NCBI GenBank assembly: GCA_965116965.1
Contig: OZ220743.1
Location: 2,294,001-2,358,000 of the forward strand
Reading direction: 5' to 3'
Length of the DNA: 64,000 nt
Source of the DNA: Aldehydirespirator sp965116965
Lineage (GTDB): Bacteria; Actinomycetota; Acidimicrobiia; Acidimicrobiales; Aldehydirespiratoraceae
In this document: in pieces, positions 39,542 to 47,797 of the stretch
Layout: every line of letters begins with the position of its first letter
Numbering within the stretch: the first letter of the stretch is position 1
Notes under the pieces: model-generated
Told to the model about the DNA's origin: nothing
Databases searched by the model: none
What the model saw: the letters and a program-made list of their open reading frames with translations, nothing else
Program-made: the position numbers and the translations under genes

Positions 39542-41056
39542 GTGGGCTGGACCTACGCGATCCGCACCTTCGGGTGCCAGATGAACGAGCACGACTCCGA
39601 GAGGATCGCGGGCCTGCTCGAGGGTGACGGGTACCAGCGCGCCTCCGCCTTGGAAGAGGCCGACGTGATGGTGCTCAACACCTGCTGCATCCGCGAGAAC
39701 GCCGACAACAAGCTGTACGGCGCCCTGGGCCGGCTCAAGGCGGTGAAGGCCAAGCGGCCCGGCACACTCATTGCCGTGGCCGGCTGCCTCGCCCAGAAGG
39801 ACCGGGATCTGGTCCGGGAGCGGGCCGGCCATGTCGATGTGGTGTTCGGCACCCACAACGTGCACCGGGCGGCCGAGCTCATCGACCATGCCCGGCGCCA
39901 CGGACCGGTGGTGGAGATCCTGACCGAGACGGTCCGCGACGATGTGGAGGCGTTCCCATCGGCTCTGCCCGTGCGGAGGGAAGCCGCCCATTCCGCCTGG
40001 GTCACGATCCAGATCGGATGCGACAACAGCTGCACCTTCTGCATCGTGCCCGCGGTGCGAGGCCCCGAGATCAGCCGCCCCTTCGGTGAACTGGTCGACG
40101 AGGTGCGGGACCTGGCCGCAAGCGGCGTCAGCGAGATCACCCTGCTGGGCCAGAACGTCAACAGCTACGGCCGCGACCTGGCCCTGTCGCGCCGCGGGAG
40201 CGCCAACGGCAATGGCAACGGGCAGGCTCCGTCGACCGGCGACGACGCATGGTGGTGCGGTGAGGCCTGGACCTCCGATCGGCGGGCCCGGCCCCTGTTC
40301 GCGGACCTGCTTCGGGCGGCGGGTGAGATCGACGGCGTCCGGCGGGTACGCTTTACCAGCCCCCATCCCAAGGACCTGCGTCCCGAGACGATCGCGGCCA
40401 TGGCCGAGGTCCCGGCGGTGTGCGAGCACCTGCACCTGCCGCTGCAGTCGGGCAGCGACACCGTGCTTCGCGCGATGCAGCGGGGATACACCGCCGAGCG
40501 CTACCTGGATCGGCTCCGGGCCGCCCGGGAGGCGGTCGACGACCTGGCCGTCTCCACCGACGTCATCGTCGGATTTCCCGGTGAGACCGAGAGTGACTTC
40601 GAGCAGACCCTCGAGGTGGCGGCCGAGGCCCGCTACGACAGCGCCTTCACGTTCATCTTCTCACCTCGACCCGGAACGGCCGCAGCCGACATGGGCGACC
40701 GGTTCGTGCCTCACGAGGTGTCCGTGGCCCGCTACGAGCGGCTGCGGCGGGTGATCGAGCGCTCCAGCCGCCTGGCCAACGAGGCCCGCCTCGGCAGGAT
40801 CGAGGAGGTCGTCGTCGAGGGGCCCAGCAAGAAGGACCCGGCCGTCACCACCGGGCGCACCCGGCGCAACACGCTGGTGCACTTTGGATCGCCGCCCGGC
40901 GGAGTGCCGCCGACCGGCACCTACGCCCGGGTCGAGATCACCGCGGCCGCGGCCAACTTCCTTCAGGGCGCCCTAGTCGACATCGAGGCGCCGCCAGCGG
41001 CCCCGGCACAAGCATCGGCGGGCCGTCGCCTCATCCCCGTGGTCGCCGCGAGCTGA
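39542..41056 (+). CDS. miaB: tRNA-2-methylthio-N6-dimethylallyladenosine synthase MiaB
   Basis: Radical SAM methylthiotransferase acting on i6A37 of tRNA. 504 residues. N-terminal domain: RTFGCQMNEHDSERIAGLL, NTCCIRENADNKLYG, AVAGCLAQKDRD. Radical SAM: CDNSCTFCIVPAVRGPEISR. HLPLQSGSDTVLRAMQRGYT and DVIVGFPGETESDFE are family blocks; the TRAM domain ends near residue 480. A Gly/Asn-rich insertion (SRRGSANGNGNGQAPSTGDD) lies between NSYGRDL and PLFADLLRA. GTG 39542. MiaA, which makes the i6A substrate, is eight bases downstream. Confidence 0.96.
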   Translation: MGWTYAIRTFGCQMNEHDSERIAGLLEGDGYQRASALEEADVMVLNTCCIRENADNKLYGALGRLKAVKAKRPGTLIAVAGCLAQKDRDLVRERAGHVDVVFGTHNVHRAAELIDHARRHGPVVEILTETVRDDVEAFPSALPVRREAAHSAWVTIQIGCDNSCTFCIVPAVRGPEISRPFGELVDEVRDLAASGVSEITLLGQNVNSYGRDLALSRRGSANGNGNGQAPSTGDDAWWCGEAWTSDRRARPLFADLLRAAGEIDGVRRVRFTSPHPKDLRPETIAAMAEVPAVCEHLHLPLQSGSDTVLRAMQRGYTAERYLDRLRAAREAVDDLAVSTDVIVGFPGETESDFEQTLEVAAEARYDSAFTFIFSPRPGTAAADMGDRFVPHEVSVARYERLRRVIERSSRLANEARLGRIEEVVVEGPSKKDPAVTTGRTRRNTLVHFGSPPGGVPPTGTYARVEITAAAANFLQGALVDIEAPPAAPAQASAGRRLIPVVAAS

Positions 41057-41064
41057 TCGAGGCA

Positions 41065-42045
41065 GTGACCTCGACGCCGCCGGCGCCCGAAAGCGGTGAG
41101 TGCCTGGCGCCGCCTGATCGGACGAGACTCGCAGAGCAGCCGCTGGTGATCGTCGGCCCCACCGCCTCCGGCAAGTCGGACCTGGCGATGGGCGTGGCCC
41201 GCCTGATCGGCAGCGCTGAGATCGTGGCCCTCGACTCGATGCAGGTCTACCGCGGCATGGACATCGGCACGGCCACCCCCACCGCGGCGGAGCAGGCCGA
41301 GGTGCCCCACCATCTGATCGATCTGGTGGACCCTTCCGAGGAGTTCGCCGTGGCCGAACTCCAGCAGCGGGCCACAGCGGTGATCGACGAGATCCGCGGT
41401 CGAGGTGGCGTGCCTGTGCTCGTTGGCGGCACCGGCCTGTACGTCCGGGCTGTCATCGACGAGCTCCGGATCCCGGGCCGCTACCCGGAGGTCCGGGCCG
41501 AACTCGAGGCCGAGCCCGATACTGCGGCCCTGCACCGGCGCCTGGTAGAGCTCGATCCGGTCGCGGCCGGCCGCATGGAGCCGTCGAACCGCCGCCGCAT
41601 CGTGAGAGCGCTGGAGGTCACTGCGGGCAGCGGGCGGCCCTTCTCGTCCTACGGCCCGGGGCTCGGCCACTACCCGGCGACGCCGTTCGTGCAAGTGGGC
41701 CTGCGCTGGGACCGGGAACTACTCGACGAGCGCATCGCAGCCCGCTACCGGCGCCAGATGGCCGACGGCTTCCTAGATGAGGTGCGATCCCTGGCCGAGC
41801 AACCCATCTCCCGGACCGCGTCGCAGGCCCTCGGCTACAAGGAGCTGCTGGCCCACGTGAAGGGCGAAGCGAGCCTCGATGAAGCGCTCGAGCTTGCCGT
41901 CGTGCGCACCCGGCGCTTCGCTCGCCGCCAGGAGCGCTGGTTCCGCAGCGATCCCCGCATCGTATGGCTTGATGCTCCCGCCACCGTCGCCGATGTGTTG
42001 TCCGCATGGGACAACGCCGTCGGCGCGCCTTCACTAGTCTGCTAG
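41065..42045 (+). CDS. miaA: tRNA dimethylallyltransferase MiaA
   Basis: Transfers the dimethylallyl group to A37 of tRNAs reading UNN codons. 326 residues from GTG 41065. P-loop VIVGPTASGKSDLAMGVA, then EIVALDSMQVYRGMDIGTATPT with the catalytic Asp, VPHHLIDLVDPSEEFAVAEL, VGGTGLYVRAVID, and C-terminal TASQALGYKELLAHVKGE with RRFARRQERWFRSDPRI. All regions of the family are present. Co-transcribed with miaB. Confidence 0.97.
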   Translation: MTSTPPAPESGECLAPPDRTRLAEQPLVIVGPTASGKSDLAMGVARLIGSAEIVALDSMQVYRGMDIGTATPTAAEQAEVPHHLIDLVDPSEEFAVAELQQRATAVIDEIRGRGGVPVLVGGTGLYVRAVIDELRIPGRYPEVRAELEAEPDTAALHRRLVELDPVAAGRMEPSNRRRIVRALEVTAGSGRPFSSYGPGLGHYPATPFVQVGLRWDRELLDERIAARYRRQMADGFLDEVRSLAEQPISRTASQALGYKELLAHVKGEASLDEALELAVVRTRRFARRQERWFRSDPRIVWLDAPATVADVLSAWDNAVGAPSLVC

Positions 42046-42054
42046 AGTGGCCGA

Positions 42055-42083
42055 CATTAAAGCGACGTTCAATGTTGTATAAT
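42055..42083 (+). promoter_or_regulatory. Promoter/operator of the Xre-RES toxin-antitoxin pair
   Basis: A perfect TATAAT (42078-42083) is preceded, 17 bases upstream, by the weak CATTAA (42055-42060). ACATT (42054-42058) and AATGT (42071-42075) form an inverted repeat over the spacer, a likely site for the Xre-type antitoxin. ATG 42093 begins nine bases after the -10, so the transcript may be leaderless or nearly so. Confidence 0.6.
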
Positions 42084-42092
42084 CGAGACACT

Positions 42093-42428
42093 ATGGTGTC
42101 ATTGGCAATTCTTCTCGACGATCTCTGTGACAGCCGAGTAGTGGACAGTGCCGACTTGGCGCTGGTCAGCGACACCAACCAGCGCAGCGTGGCCCGCTGG
42201 CGGGCAAAGCAGGCCTGTCCCCGAAGGCAGGCTGAGGACCGTCTGCTCGAGCTAGGGGCCGTGGTCGACTTGGCCCGACGGGTGATGCGCGACGATGCCG
42301 CCCGCATGTGGATGCGAGCACCCAACCAGGACCTCGGCTTCGAGAAACCGCTGAACCTGGTGAGGGAGGGCCGGTACCAGCGCGTCGTGGATCTGCTGCT
42401 CGCGCTGGCCGAGGGCGTCACAACCTGA
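42093..42428 (+). CDS. Xre/MbcA/ParS-type antitoxin
   Basis: A 111-residue antitoxin with an N-terminal helix-turn-helix-like region (VSDTNQRSVARWRAKQACPRRQ) and the C-terminal DUF2384 toxin-binding domain (MRAPNQDLGFEKPLNLVREGRYQRVVDLLLALAEG). The 'P...L..Gr...v...l' segment is typical. It is followed one base later by the RES toxin gene, the standard antitoxin-toxin order. Start ATG 42093; longer starts would run through the promoter. Confidence 0.88.
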   Translation: MVSLAILLDDLCDSRVVDSADLALVSDTNQRSVARWRAKQACPRRQAEDRLLELGAVVDLARRVMRDDAARMWMRAPNQDLGFEKPLNLVREGRYQRVVDLLLALAEGVTT

Positions 42429-42429
42429 G

Positions 42430-42972
42430 ATGGACGGGTTCAACCCGCAGCATCTGGCGCGAGTGGGTGCGTCGCGGGTCGACCTGACCGGGTACCGGAA
42501 CCAGGCCCCCGGATTCGATCCTCGCAGCGGCGAGGGAGCGCGCCGGTTCGGGGGCCGCTTCAACCCGCCGGGCAGCTTCGGTGTGCTGTACCTGTGCTCG
42601 ACGCGAGCCTGCTGTGTGAACGATTTGCGCCGACAGGCTGCTCGGCAGAACATCAACCTAGAGCATATGCTGCCGCGGGAGTTGTGGGTCGTCAGCGTGA
42701 GTCTGCGGCGGGTGCTCGACCTGACGCATCCCGAGAGCCTCCTCATACTCGGTCTAACCGTCGAGGACCTCGTTCGCGATGACCACGGTTTCACTCAATC
42801 CTTGGGCCAGTACGCCAGTGAATTCGGCTATCAGGCGATCTGCACGCGCTCTGCCACGGGCACCGACGACGTGTTCGCCATCATGGTCGACAACCTTGGA
42901 GGCAGGGACTTGTACGTCGAACTGGTGGAGACATGGACGACGGTAGCCGATCTGACCGTCGGCATCACATGA
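42430..42972 (+). CDS. RES-domain toxin (NAD-consuming, MbcT type)
   Basis: A 180-residue RES protein. The region GARRFGGRFNPPGSFGVLYL carries the Arg and Tyr of the NAD-binding cleft; ARACCVNDLRRQAAR and the late Ser-containing SLGQYASEFGYQAICTRSA follow as in the family. RES toxins degrade NAD+ and arrest growth, and are held by Xre/MbcA antitoxins such as the gene just upstream. No other function expected. Confidence 0.88.
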   Translation: MDGFNPQHLARVGASRVDLTGYRNQAPGFDPRSGEGARRFGGRFNPPGSFGVLYLCSTRACCVNDLRRQAARQNINLEHMLPRELWVVSVSLRRVLDLTHPESLLILGLTVEDLVRDDHGFTQSLGQYASEFGYQAICTRSATGTDDVFAIMVDNLGGRDLYVELVETWTTVADLTVGIT

Positions 42973-42984
42973 CGCCTCAGAGCA

Positions 42985-43724
42985 TCAATGGCCCCATTGC
43001 TGGATCCACGGTCCCAGACTCTGGTATACGATTGATGGAAGATGCCATGACATCTTGTACTCGGAGGGAAGCTCATCAAAGAACACGATGGGCACGACTG
43101 CGCCCCTAGCGGTCAAGGCTTGGCCGCGCCAATTCACATCAATGAAGTCGCCATCCATGTCTGCTAGATGCCGGATCGCAAGATTGCCTGTATCCCGATC
43201 GTATTTGTAACCCCAACATACGACAGACCCGCTACTGCGCACGCCGCAAGCATTTGAGAATCTCACATCTACGTTGAGAAAGCTGCAACTGAACCCCCAG
43301 TTCGCAAGGCACATGAGCGGATCGGTGTCGCAGCCGACCGTAACGCCCGCCGCGGCCAGAGCGTCGATGTCGACCCGGTGAACGTCCACGGTGGCCACGT
43401 CGGTGAATCCGGCGTCGGGAGCGGCGCAAAGAGCGAAGGCGCGTGCAAGGAAGGATGCCGTCTGGCTTCGGGTGACCGTCGTGTCCGGGCAGTAGCCCCC
43501 AATACCCGGCGGAGGCTTGGTCTACGCCGTCTGCACTGTCAAGTTCCAGAATGAGGCCCACCATCTTGGGCAAAGCGCAGCATGTCGGGTTGGGCCCACA
43601 GGTCCAAGGCCGGTGCGGACGGCCCAGGTGTGGATCTGCTTGGCGTCACAGGGTGCCATCCTCCGCCGACGGTTTGCTCGATCTTGACGTCGTTGTCGTG
43701 CCATAGTTCGGTCAACTGCATCAA
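42985..43724 (-). pseudogene. Decayed secreted protein gene (S-layer-like and RCC1-like repeats)
   Basis: On the minus strand, frame pieces add up to parts of a surface protein. From about 43520 to 42985 one frame reads GGYCPDTTVTRSQTASFLAR, then FTDVATVDVHRVDIDALAAAG and VTVGCDTD, the S-layer-homology-like unit frequent in acidimicrobial secreted proteins. It continues into NACGVRSSGSVVCWGYKYD, which resembles an RCC1/BNR propeller blade. This frame is closed upstream by a TAG near 43530 and has no suitable start codon. A further fragment (43724-43539) in another frame reads WHPVTPSRSTPGPSAPALDL and stops. I see no intact gene in 42973-43788. Confidence 0.6.
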
Positions 43725-43788
43725 TATCGGCAGCCGACGCCGAGCCGCCGCGTTTCTGATGCGTTGCCGGCACGAGAGAATGCATTAG

Positions 43789-44640
43789 ATGACCGGCGGG
43801 CTGCGACTCCACAAGCTCCACGGGCTGGGCAACGACTTCCTCGTCGCGCTCGTCGACGAGCTGCCCGCCGATGCCGATGCCGCCCGGACGGCCGCCGAGT
43901 TGTGCCATCGGAGAGACGGCATCGGCGCGGACGGGCTGATCTACGCCGTGGTCGACCCGCCCAGCAGCGGCTCGGGCCGCGCCGCGACCATGCGGCTGTG
44001 GAATTCGGACGGCTCGCCGGCCCAGGTGTCCGGCAACGGCCTCCGGTGCCTCGCCCACGCCATCGCCCGCACGCTCGGGGAGGCCGAACTCGACATCGTC
44101 GTGAACGCCGTCGCCGGTCCTCGCCGATGCTCGGTACAGCCGACCCACTTGCCGGGCACCGTCGTCGGGACCACGGAGATGGGCACTCCCGGTCGCGGTC
44201 CCCGCCCCGACCGGCTCAGCCGCAACCCCGAGGCCGCCGCGGAGGGCGTCCTCGGGCCGGGCGCGATCGCACGATGGGCCACGTTGGATGTGGGCAATCC
44301 CCATGTGGTGCTGGCCGTGGCCGATCCTGCCGCGGTGCCCGTCGATGAGGCCGGCCCGGCAGTGGAGGCCGTCTTCACGGGCGGCATCAATGTCCACTTC
44401 GGTGCGGTCACCGGGTCCGACGAGTTGACCTTGGGCGTCTGGGAGCGTGGCGCGGGGGCGACCGCGGCGTGCGGGACGGGGGCGGTGGCCGCGGCCGCCG
44501 TCTTCCATCGCTGGGGCGACGTGGGCCAGAATGTCACCGTGCGAATGGCGGGCGGGCAGGCTCAGGTCGATCTCTCCGAGCCGGTGACCCTCACCGGAGA
44601 ATCGACCCACGTGGCCGAGTTGGACGTCGCCGGTGTCTGA
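43789..44640 (+). CDS. dapF: Diaminopimelate epimerase (first catalytic Cys replaced by Ser)
   Basis: Interconverts LL- and meso-diaminopimelate with two opposed cysteines. 283 residues. LHKLHGLGNDFLVAL at the start, CHRRDGIGADGLI, WNSDGSPAQVSGNGLRC, DVGNPHVVL and WERGAGATAACGTGAVAAA are all recognisable. The second Cys is C228, but the position normally Cys in 'CGNG' is Ser81 here; a Cys occurs six residues later. This may be a lineage variant with Ser as one base or a Cys from a neighbouring position. It overlaps hflX by eight bases. Confidence 0.9.
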   Translation: MTGGLRLHKLHGLGNDFLVALVDELPADADAARTAAELCHRRDGIGADGLIYAVVDPPSSGSGRAATMRLWNSDGSPAQVSGNGLRCLAHAIARTLGEAELDIVVNAVAGPRRCSVQPTHLPGTVVGTTEMGTPGRGPRPDRLSRNPEAAAEGVLGPGAIARWATLDVGNPHVVLAVADPAAVPVDEAGPAVEAVFTGGINVHFGAVTGSDELTLGVWERGAGATAACGTGAVAAAAVFHRWGDVGQNVTVRMAGGQAQVDLSEPVTLTGESTHVAELDVAGV

Positions 44641-46171
44641 CGTCGGCGAGCCGCCACAGGGTCACGGCGTGCCTGGGAGCGACTTCGACGGCAGCGAGGC
44701 AAGCACGACCGGCGGTGACGTCCATCGGGGCGGGTTCGGTGAGTTCGGCGGTGACGTCCATCGGGGCGGGTTCGGCGCGGAAGATGACACGCACCGGGGC
44801 GGGTTCGGTGAGTTCGGCGGTGACGTCCATCGGGGCGGGTTCGGCGCGGAAGATGACACGCACCGGGGCGGGTTCGGTGAGTTCGGCGGTGATGGGCCCG
44901 GGCTCATCGATCGCGCCTTTCGGGAGCGCATCGTGCTGGTCGGGATGGTCCGCTCCGGTGGCGACGCCTCCGTCACCGACGCCTCGCTGGACGAGTTGAG
45001 CCTGCTGGTGGACACCGCGGGAGCCGATGCCGTCGAGCGGGTCTGCCAGCGGCGGGCCGCGCCCGATCCCGCCACATTCGTGGGCGCGGGCAAGGCTCGC
45101 GAGATCAGGGCCATCGCCGAGGAGGTCGACTGCGACACGGTGGTGTTCGATGACGACCTCAGCCCCGCGCAGCAGTTCAACCTGGAGAAGCTGCTGGGCC
45201 GTACCGCCTTGGACCGCACCGCGGTGATACTCGACATCTTCGCCCAGAATGCCAGCACCCCGGAGGGCAGGGCCCAGGTCGAGCTGGCCCAGCTCCGCTA
45301 CCGGCTGCCCCGCCTGCGGGGCGCGGGGAGGCGCCTGTCGCAGCAGGCGGGCGGGATCGGCACCCGCGGCCCAGGCGAGACCCAGCTCGAGGTGGACCGG
45401 CGTCGCCTGGAGCGGCGCATACACAAGCTCGAGGGCGACCTTCGCCGCATCGCCGGCCACCGCCGCACCCAGTCCAAGGCCCGCAGCCGCACCCGCAACC
45501 GGTCCGCGGCGATCGTCGGCTACACCAATGCGGGCAAGTCGTCGCTGCTCAACCGGCTCACGTCGGCCACCGTGGCGGTGGAGGACCGCCTCTTCGTCAC
45601 CCTCGACCCCACCACCCGGCGGCTGGGGCTGCCCGGCGGCGAGACGGTCTTCGTCACCGACACGGTGGGCTTCGTGCGCAAGCTGCCCCACCAGCTGGTG
45701 GAGGCGTTCAAGACCACGCTCGACGTGGTCCGGGACGCGGACCTGCTGGTCCACGTGGTGGACGGTTCCGACCGCGACCCCGGCGGCTCCATGGCGGCGG
45801 TGCGCCAGGTGCTCGCCGAGATCGACGCCGACCAGGTCCCGGAGTTGGTGGTGTTCAACAAGCGCGACCTGGGTCCGGGCGCGGCCCGCCTGGCACAGCG
45901 CACGGAGGGCTCGGTAGCCGTTTCGGCCGCCACCGGCGAGGGGATCGATGAGCTTCTGGGCGTGATCGGGGACCGGATCCGCCGAGTCGCCCGCGAGGTG
46001 GAGCTGGTGGTGCCCTGGGACCGCGGCGACGTGCTCGCCGGCCTTCATCGCGAGGGCCAGGTCCTCGAGTCCAGCGCGACCGAGGAGGGCATGAGGGTGC
46101 GGGCCCGCATGGAGCCGGCCTCGGTGGGAGCCTTGCGCCCCTACGTGGTCAACGGCTGGGAGGGGAAGTGA
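44633..46171 (+). CDS. hflX: GTPase HflX with repetitive N-terminal extension
   Basis: Ribosome-splitting GTPase that rescues stalled 70S ribosomes under stress. From GTG 44633 it is 512 residues. The N-terminal 85 residues are repeats rich in Gly, His, Arg, Phe (GGDVHRGGFG...), absent from most homologues. The HflX domain has LVGMVRSGGDAS, the DPATFVGAGKAREI segment, and RAQVELAQLRYRLPRLRG followed by GIGTRGPGETQLEVDRRR. G1 is AIVGYTNAGKSSLLNRL, G3 FVTDTVGFVRKLPHQLVEAF, G4 VVFNKRDL. It overlaps dapF and follows miaB-miaA as in many bacteria. Confidence 0.96.
   Translation: MSDVGEPPQGHGVPGSDFDGSEASTTGGDVHRGGFGEFGGDVHRGGFGAEDDTHRGGFGEFGGDVHRGGFGAEDDTHRGGFGEFGGDGPGLIDRAFRERIVLVGMVRSGGDASVTDASLDELSLLVDTAGADAVERVCQRRAAPDPATFVGAGKAREIRAIAEEVDCDTVVFDDDLSPAQQFNLEKLLGRTALDRTAVILDIFAQNASTPEGRAQVELAQLRYRLPRLRGAGRRLSQQAGGIGTRGPGETQLEVDRRRLERRIHKLEGDLRRIAGHRRTQSKARSRTRNRSAAIVGYTNAGKSSLLNRLTSATVAVEDRLFVTLDPTTRRLGLPGGETVFVTDTVGFVRKLPHQLVEAFKTTLDVVRDADLLVHVVDGSDRDPGGSMAAVRQVLAEIDADQVPELVVFNKRDLGPGAARLAQRTEGSVAVSAATGEGIDELLGVIGDRIRRVAREVELVVPWDRGDVLAGLHREGQVLESSATEEGMRVRARMEPASVGALRPYVVNGWEGK
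44711..44884 (+). repeat. Tandem 69-bp repeats in the hflX 5' end
   Basis: A 36-base half unit (44711-44746) precedes two full 69-base units (44747-44815, 44816-44884) encoding GGDVHRGGFGAEDDT-HRGGFGEF. The units are identical at the protein level and close to identical in DNA. Confidence 0.9.
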
Positions 46172-46254
46172 CCGCGGGCTTCGTGCCGGCCGGCCTGCTG
46201 TCGTGTGAGTTGCCTTGTCCTGGTTCTGTTCGCGGTTGTTGGCCGTGCGGGCCG

Positions 46255-46277
46255 GGTTTCTGCACGCAGAATGGCGG
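46255..46277 (+). repeat. 23-bp repeat shared with the cinA/GNAT inverted repeat
   Basis: GGTTTCTGCACGCAGAATGG and three more bases match 34408-34430 with one change (GCACAC/GCACGC). It is in the 160-base gap between hflX and dapC. The left arm of the inverted repeat is not preserved here. Confidence 0.6.
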
Positions 46278-46331
46278 ACGGACTGGTGTGAGGGTGGTCG
46301 AGCGGCGCGGTCCTGCGGTGGGGTGAGCAGC

Positions 46332-47552
46332 ATGGTCGGCGGGGGAGGACCGTTGAGCGGGCGCTTCGCGCCCCCCACCTATCCCTACGAGCGGCTCGAC
46401 GGGCTGCGGGAAGTGGCCGCACAGTTGCCTGAGGGAGCGGTGGACTGCTCGGTGGGCACACCATGCGACCCGCCACCCGCGGCTGTAGTGGAAGCGCTCG
46501 CCTTGTCCGGCGCCGAACGGTCCTACCCGTCATCGATCGGCTCGCCCGCCTTCCGTGAAGCGGCCGCCGACTGGGTCGCTCGTCGCTTCAGGGTGGAGAT
46601 CGATCCCGACACCCAGGTCGCGGCCTGCATCGGCACCAAGGAGTTCGTGGCCTCGCTGCCCCGGTATCTCAAGCTCCGGGAACCCGACCGCGACACGGTG
46701 CTGTATCCGGCCGTGTCGTATCCCTCGTACGCGATGGGCGCGGCGCTGGCCGGCTGCAGGGCCGTGCCGGTCGCGGTGGACGAGAAATTCCGGATCGATC
46801 TCGGCTCGGTCGAGCGGAGCGACGCCGAGCGGGCCCTCTGCCTGTGGGTCAACTCACCGGGCAACCCGGCGGGAGCGCTCGATGACTTGGGCACGGCCGC
46901 GGCCTGGGGCCGCGACAACGGCGTGCCGGTCGCCAGCGACGAGTGCTACGCCGAGTTCACTTGGGACGGCCCGCCCCGCACCATCCTGGAGCACGGCACC
47001 GAAGGCGTGCTGGCCGTGCACTCACTGTCGAAGCGCTCGAACATGGCCGGCGTGCGGGCCGGGTTCTACGCCGGAGACAGCGAGTTGGTGCACTACCTGC
47101 GCGAGTGCCGCAAGCATGCCGGCTGCATGGTGCCGGGCCCGGTGCAAGCCGCCGCGGTCGCAGCCTGGTCTGATCAGGACCATGTGGACGTGCAGCGAGC
47201 GCTCTACCGGGAACGCCTTGAACGGCTTGCTGCGATCGTGTGCTTGGCGAGGAGGGTCGGCCGGTTCGACGACGCCCGGCTCAGCCTTGAGGATGTGCAT
47301 GTGCCGCCGAAGCTGCCCGCGGGAGGCTTCTACCTCTGGGTGGGCGTTCCCGGCGGAGATGCTTGGGCGTCCGCGGATGCGCTGGCTCGCAACTCAGGCC
47401 TGATCGTCAGCCCCGGCGAGTTCTACTGCGAGCAGCCGGACACGTCCGGCTCCTTGGACCCGCGCCAGTTCATCCGCATCGCGGCCGTGCAGCCGCTCGA
47501 GCGCCTCGAGCTCGCGAATGACCGGCTGCTGGCCGCGGCGCGCCGCCGGTAA
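46332..47552 (+). CDS. dapC: Succinyldiaminopimelate transaminase
   Basis: PLP-dependent class I/II aminotransferase that makes N-succinyl-LL-diaminopimelate. 406 residues from ATG 46332 (longer in-frame starts exist). GAVDCSVGTPCDPPP, YPSSIGSPAFREAAADWVARRF and LYPAVSYPSYAMGA are typical of the actinobacterial DapC group. NSPGNPAG binds substrate and cofactor, SDECYAEFTWDG holds the PLP-ring Asp/Tyr, and SLSKRSNMAGVRAGFYAGD contains the Schiff-base Lys. Location directly before dapD and dapE supports the assignment. Confidence 0.92.
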   Translation: MVGGGGPLSGRFAPPTYPYERLDGLREVAAQLPEGAVDCSVGTPCDPPPAAVVEALALSGAERSYPSSIGSPAFREAAADWVARRFRVEIDPDTQVAACIGTKEFVASLPRYLKLREPDRDTVLYPAVSYPSYAMGAALAGCRAVPVAVDEKFRIDLGSVERSDAERALCLWVNSPGNPAGALDDLGTAAAWGRDNGVPVASDECYAEFTWDGPPRTILEHGTEGVLAVHSLSKRSNMAGVRAGFYAGDSELVHYLRECRKHAGCMVPGPVQAAAVAAWSDQDHVDVQRALYRERLERLAAIVCLARRVGRFDDARLSLEDVHVPPKLPAGGFYLWVGVPGGDAWASADALARNSGLIVSPGEFYCEQPDTSGSLDPRQFIRIAAVQPLERLELANDRLLAAARRR

Positions 47553-47553
47553 C

Positions 47554-47741
47554 TGGCAGCGGTGAGGGCCTGTTTGGGCGTTTGTGGCTGCCAGTTCGGC
47601 GTGGGTTGGGCGGCGTTGGGGGAATTGGCAGCGGTGAGGGCCTGTTTGGGCGTTTGTGGCTGCCAGTTCGGCGTGGGTTGGGCGGCGTTGGGGGAATTGG
47701 CAGCGGTGAGGGCCTGTTTGGGCGTTTGTGGCTGCCAGTTC
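47554..47741 (+). repeat. 72-bp tandem repeats between dapC and dapD
   Basis: Two complete 72-base units (47554-47625, 47626-47697) and 44 bases of a third (47698-47741) are identical by eye. Each unit contains TGGCAGC and GCTGCCA (about 33 bases apart), which can pair as a hairpin, so the array presents three successive stem-loops after dapC. The unit is a multiple of three and open in one frame, but I see no reason to call it a gene. Confidence 0.9.
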
Positions 47742-47797
47742 GCGGTGCGGGGCTGTCTCGGGCATCGGACAGGGTGCCGGCCACTAGCCTGCCCGGC

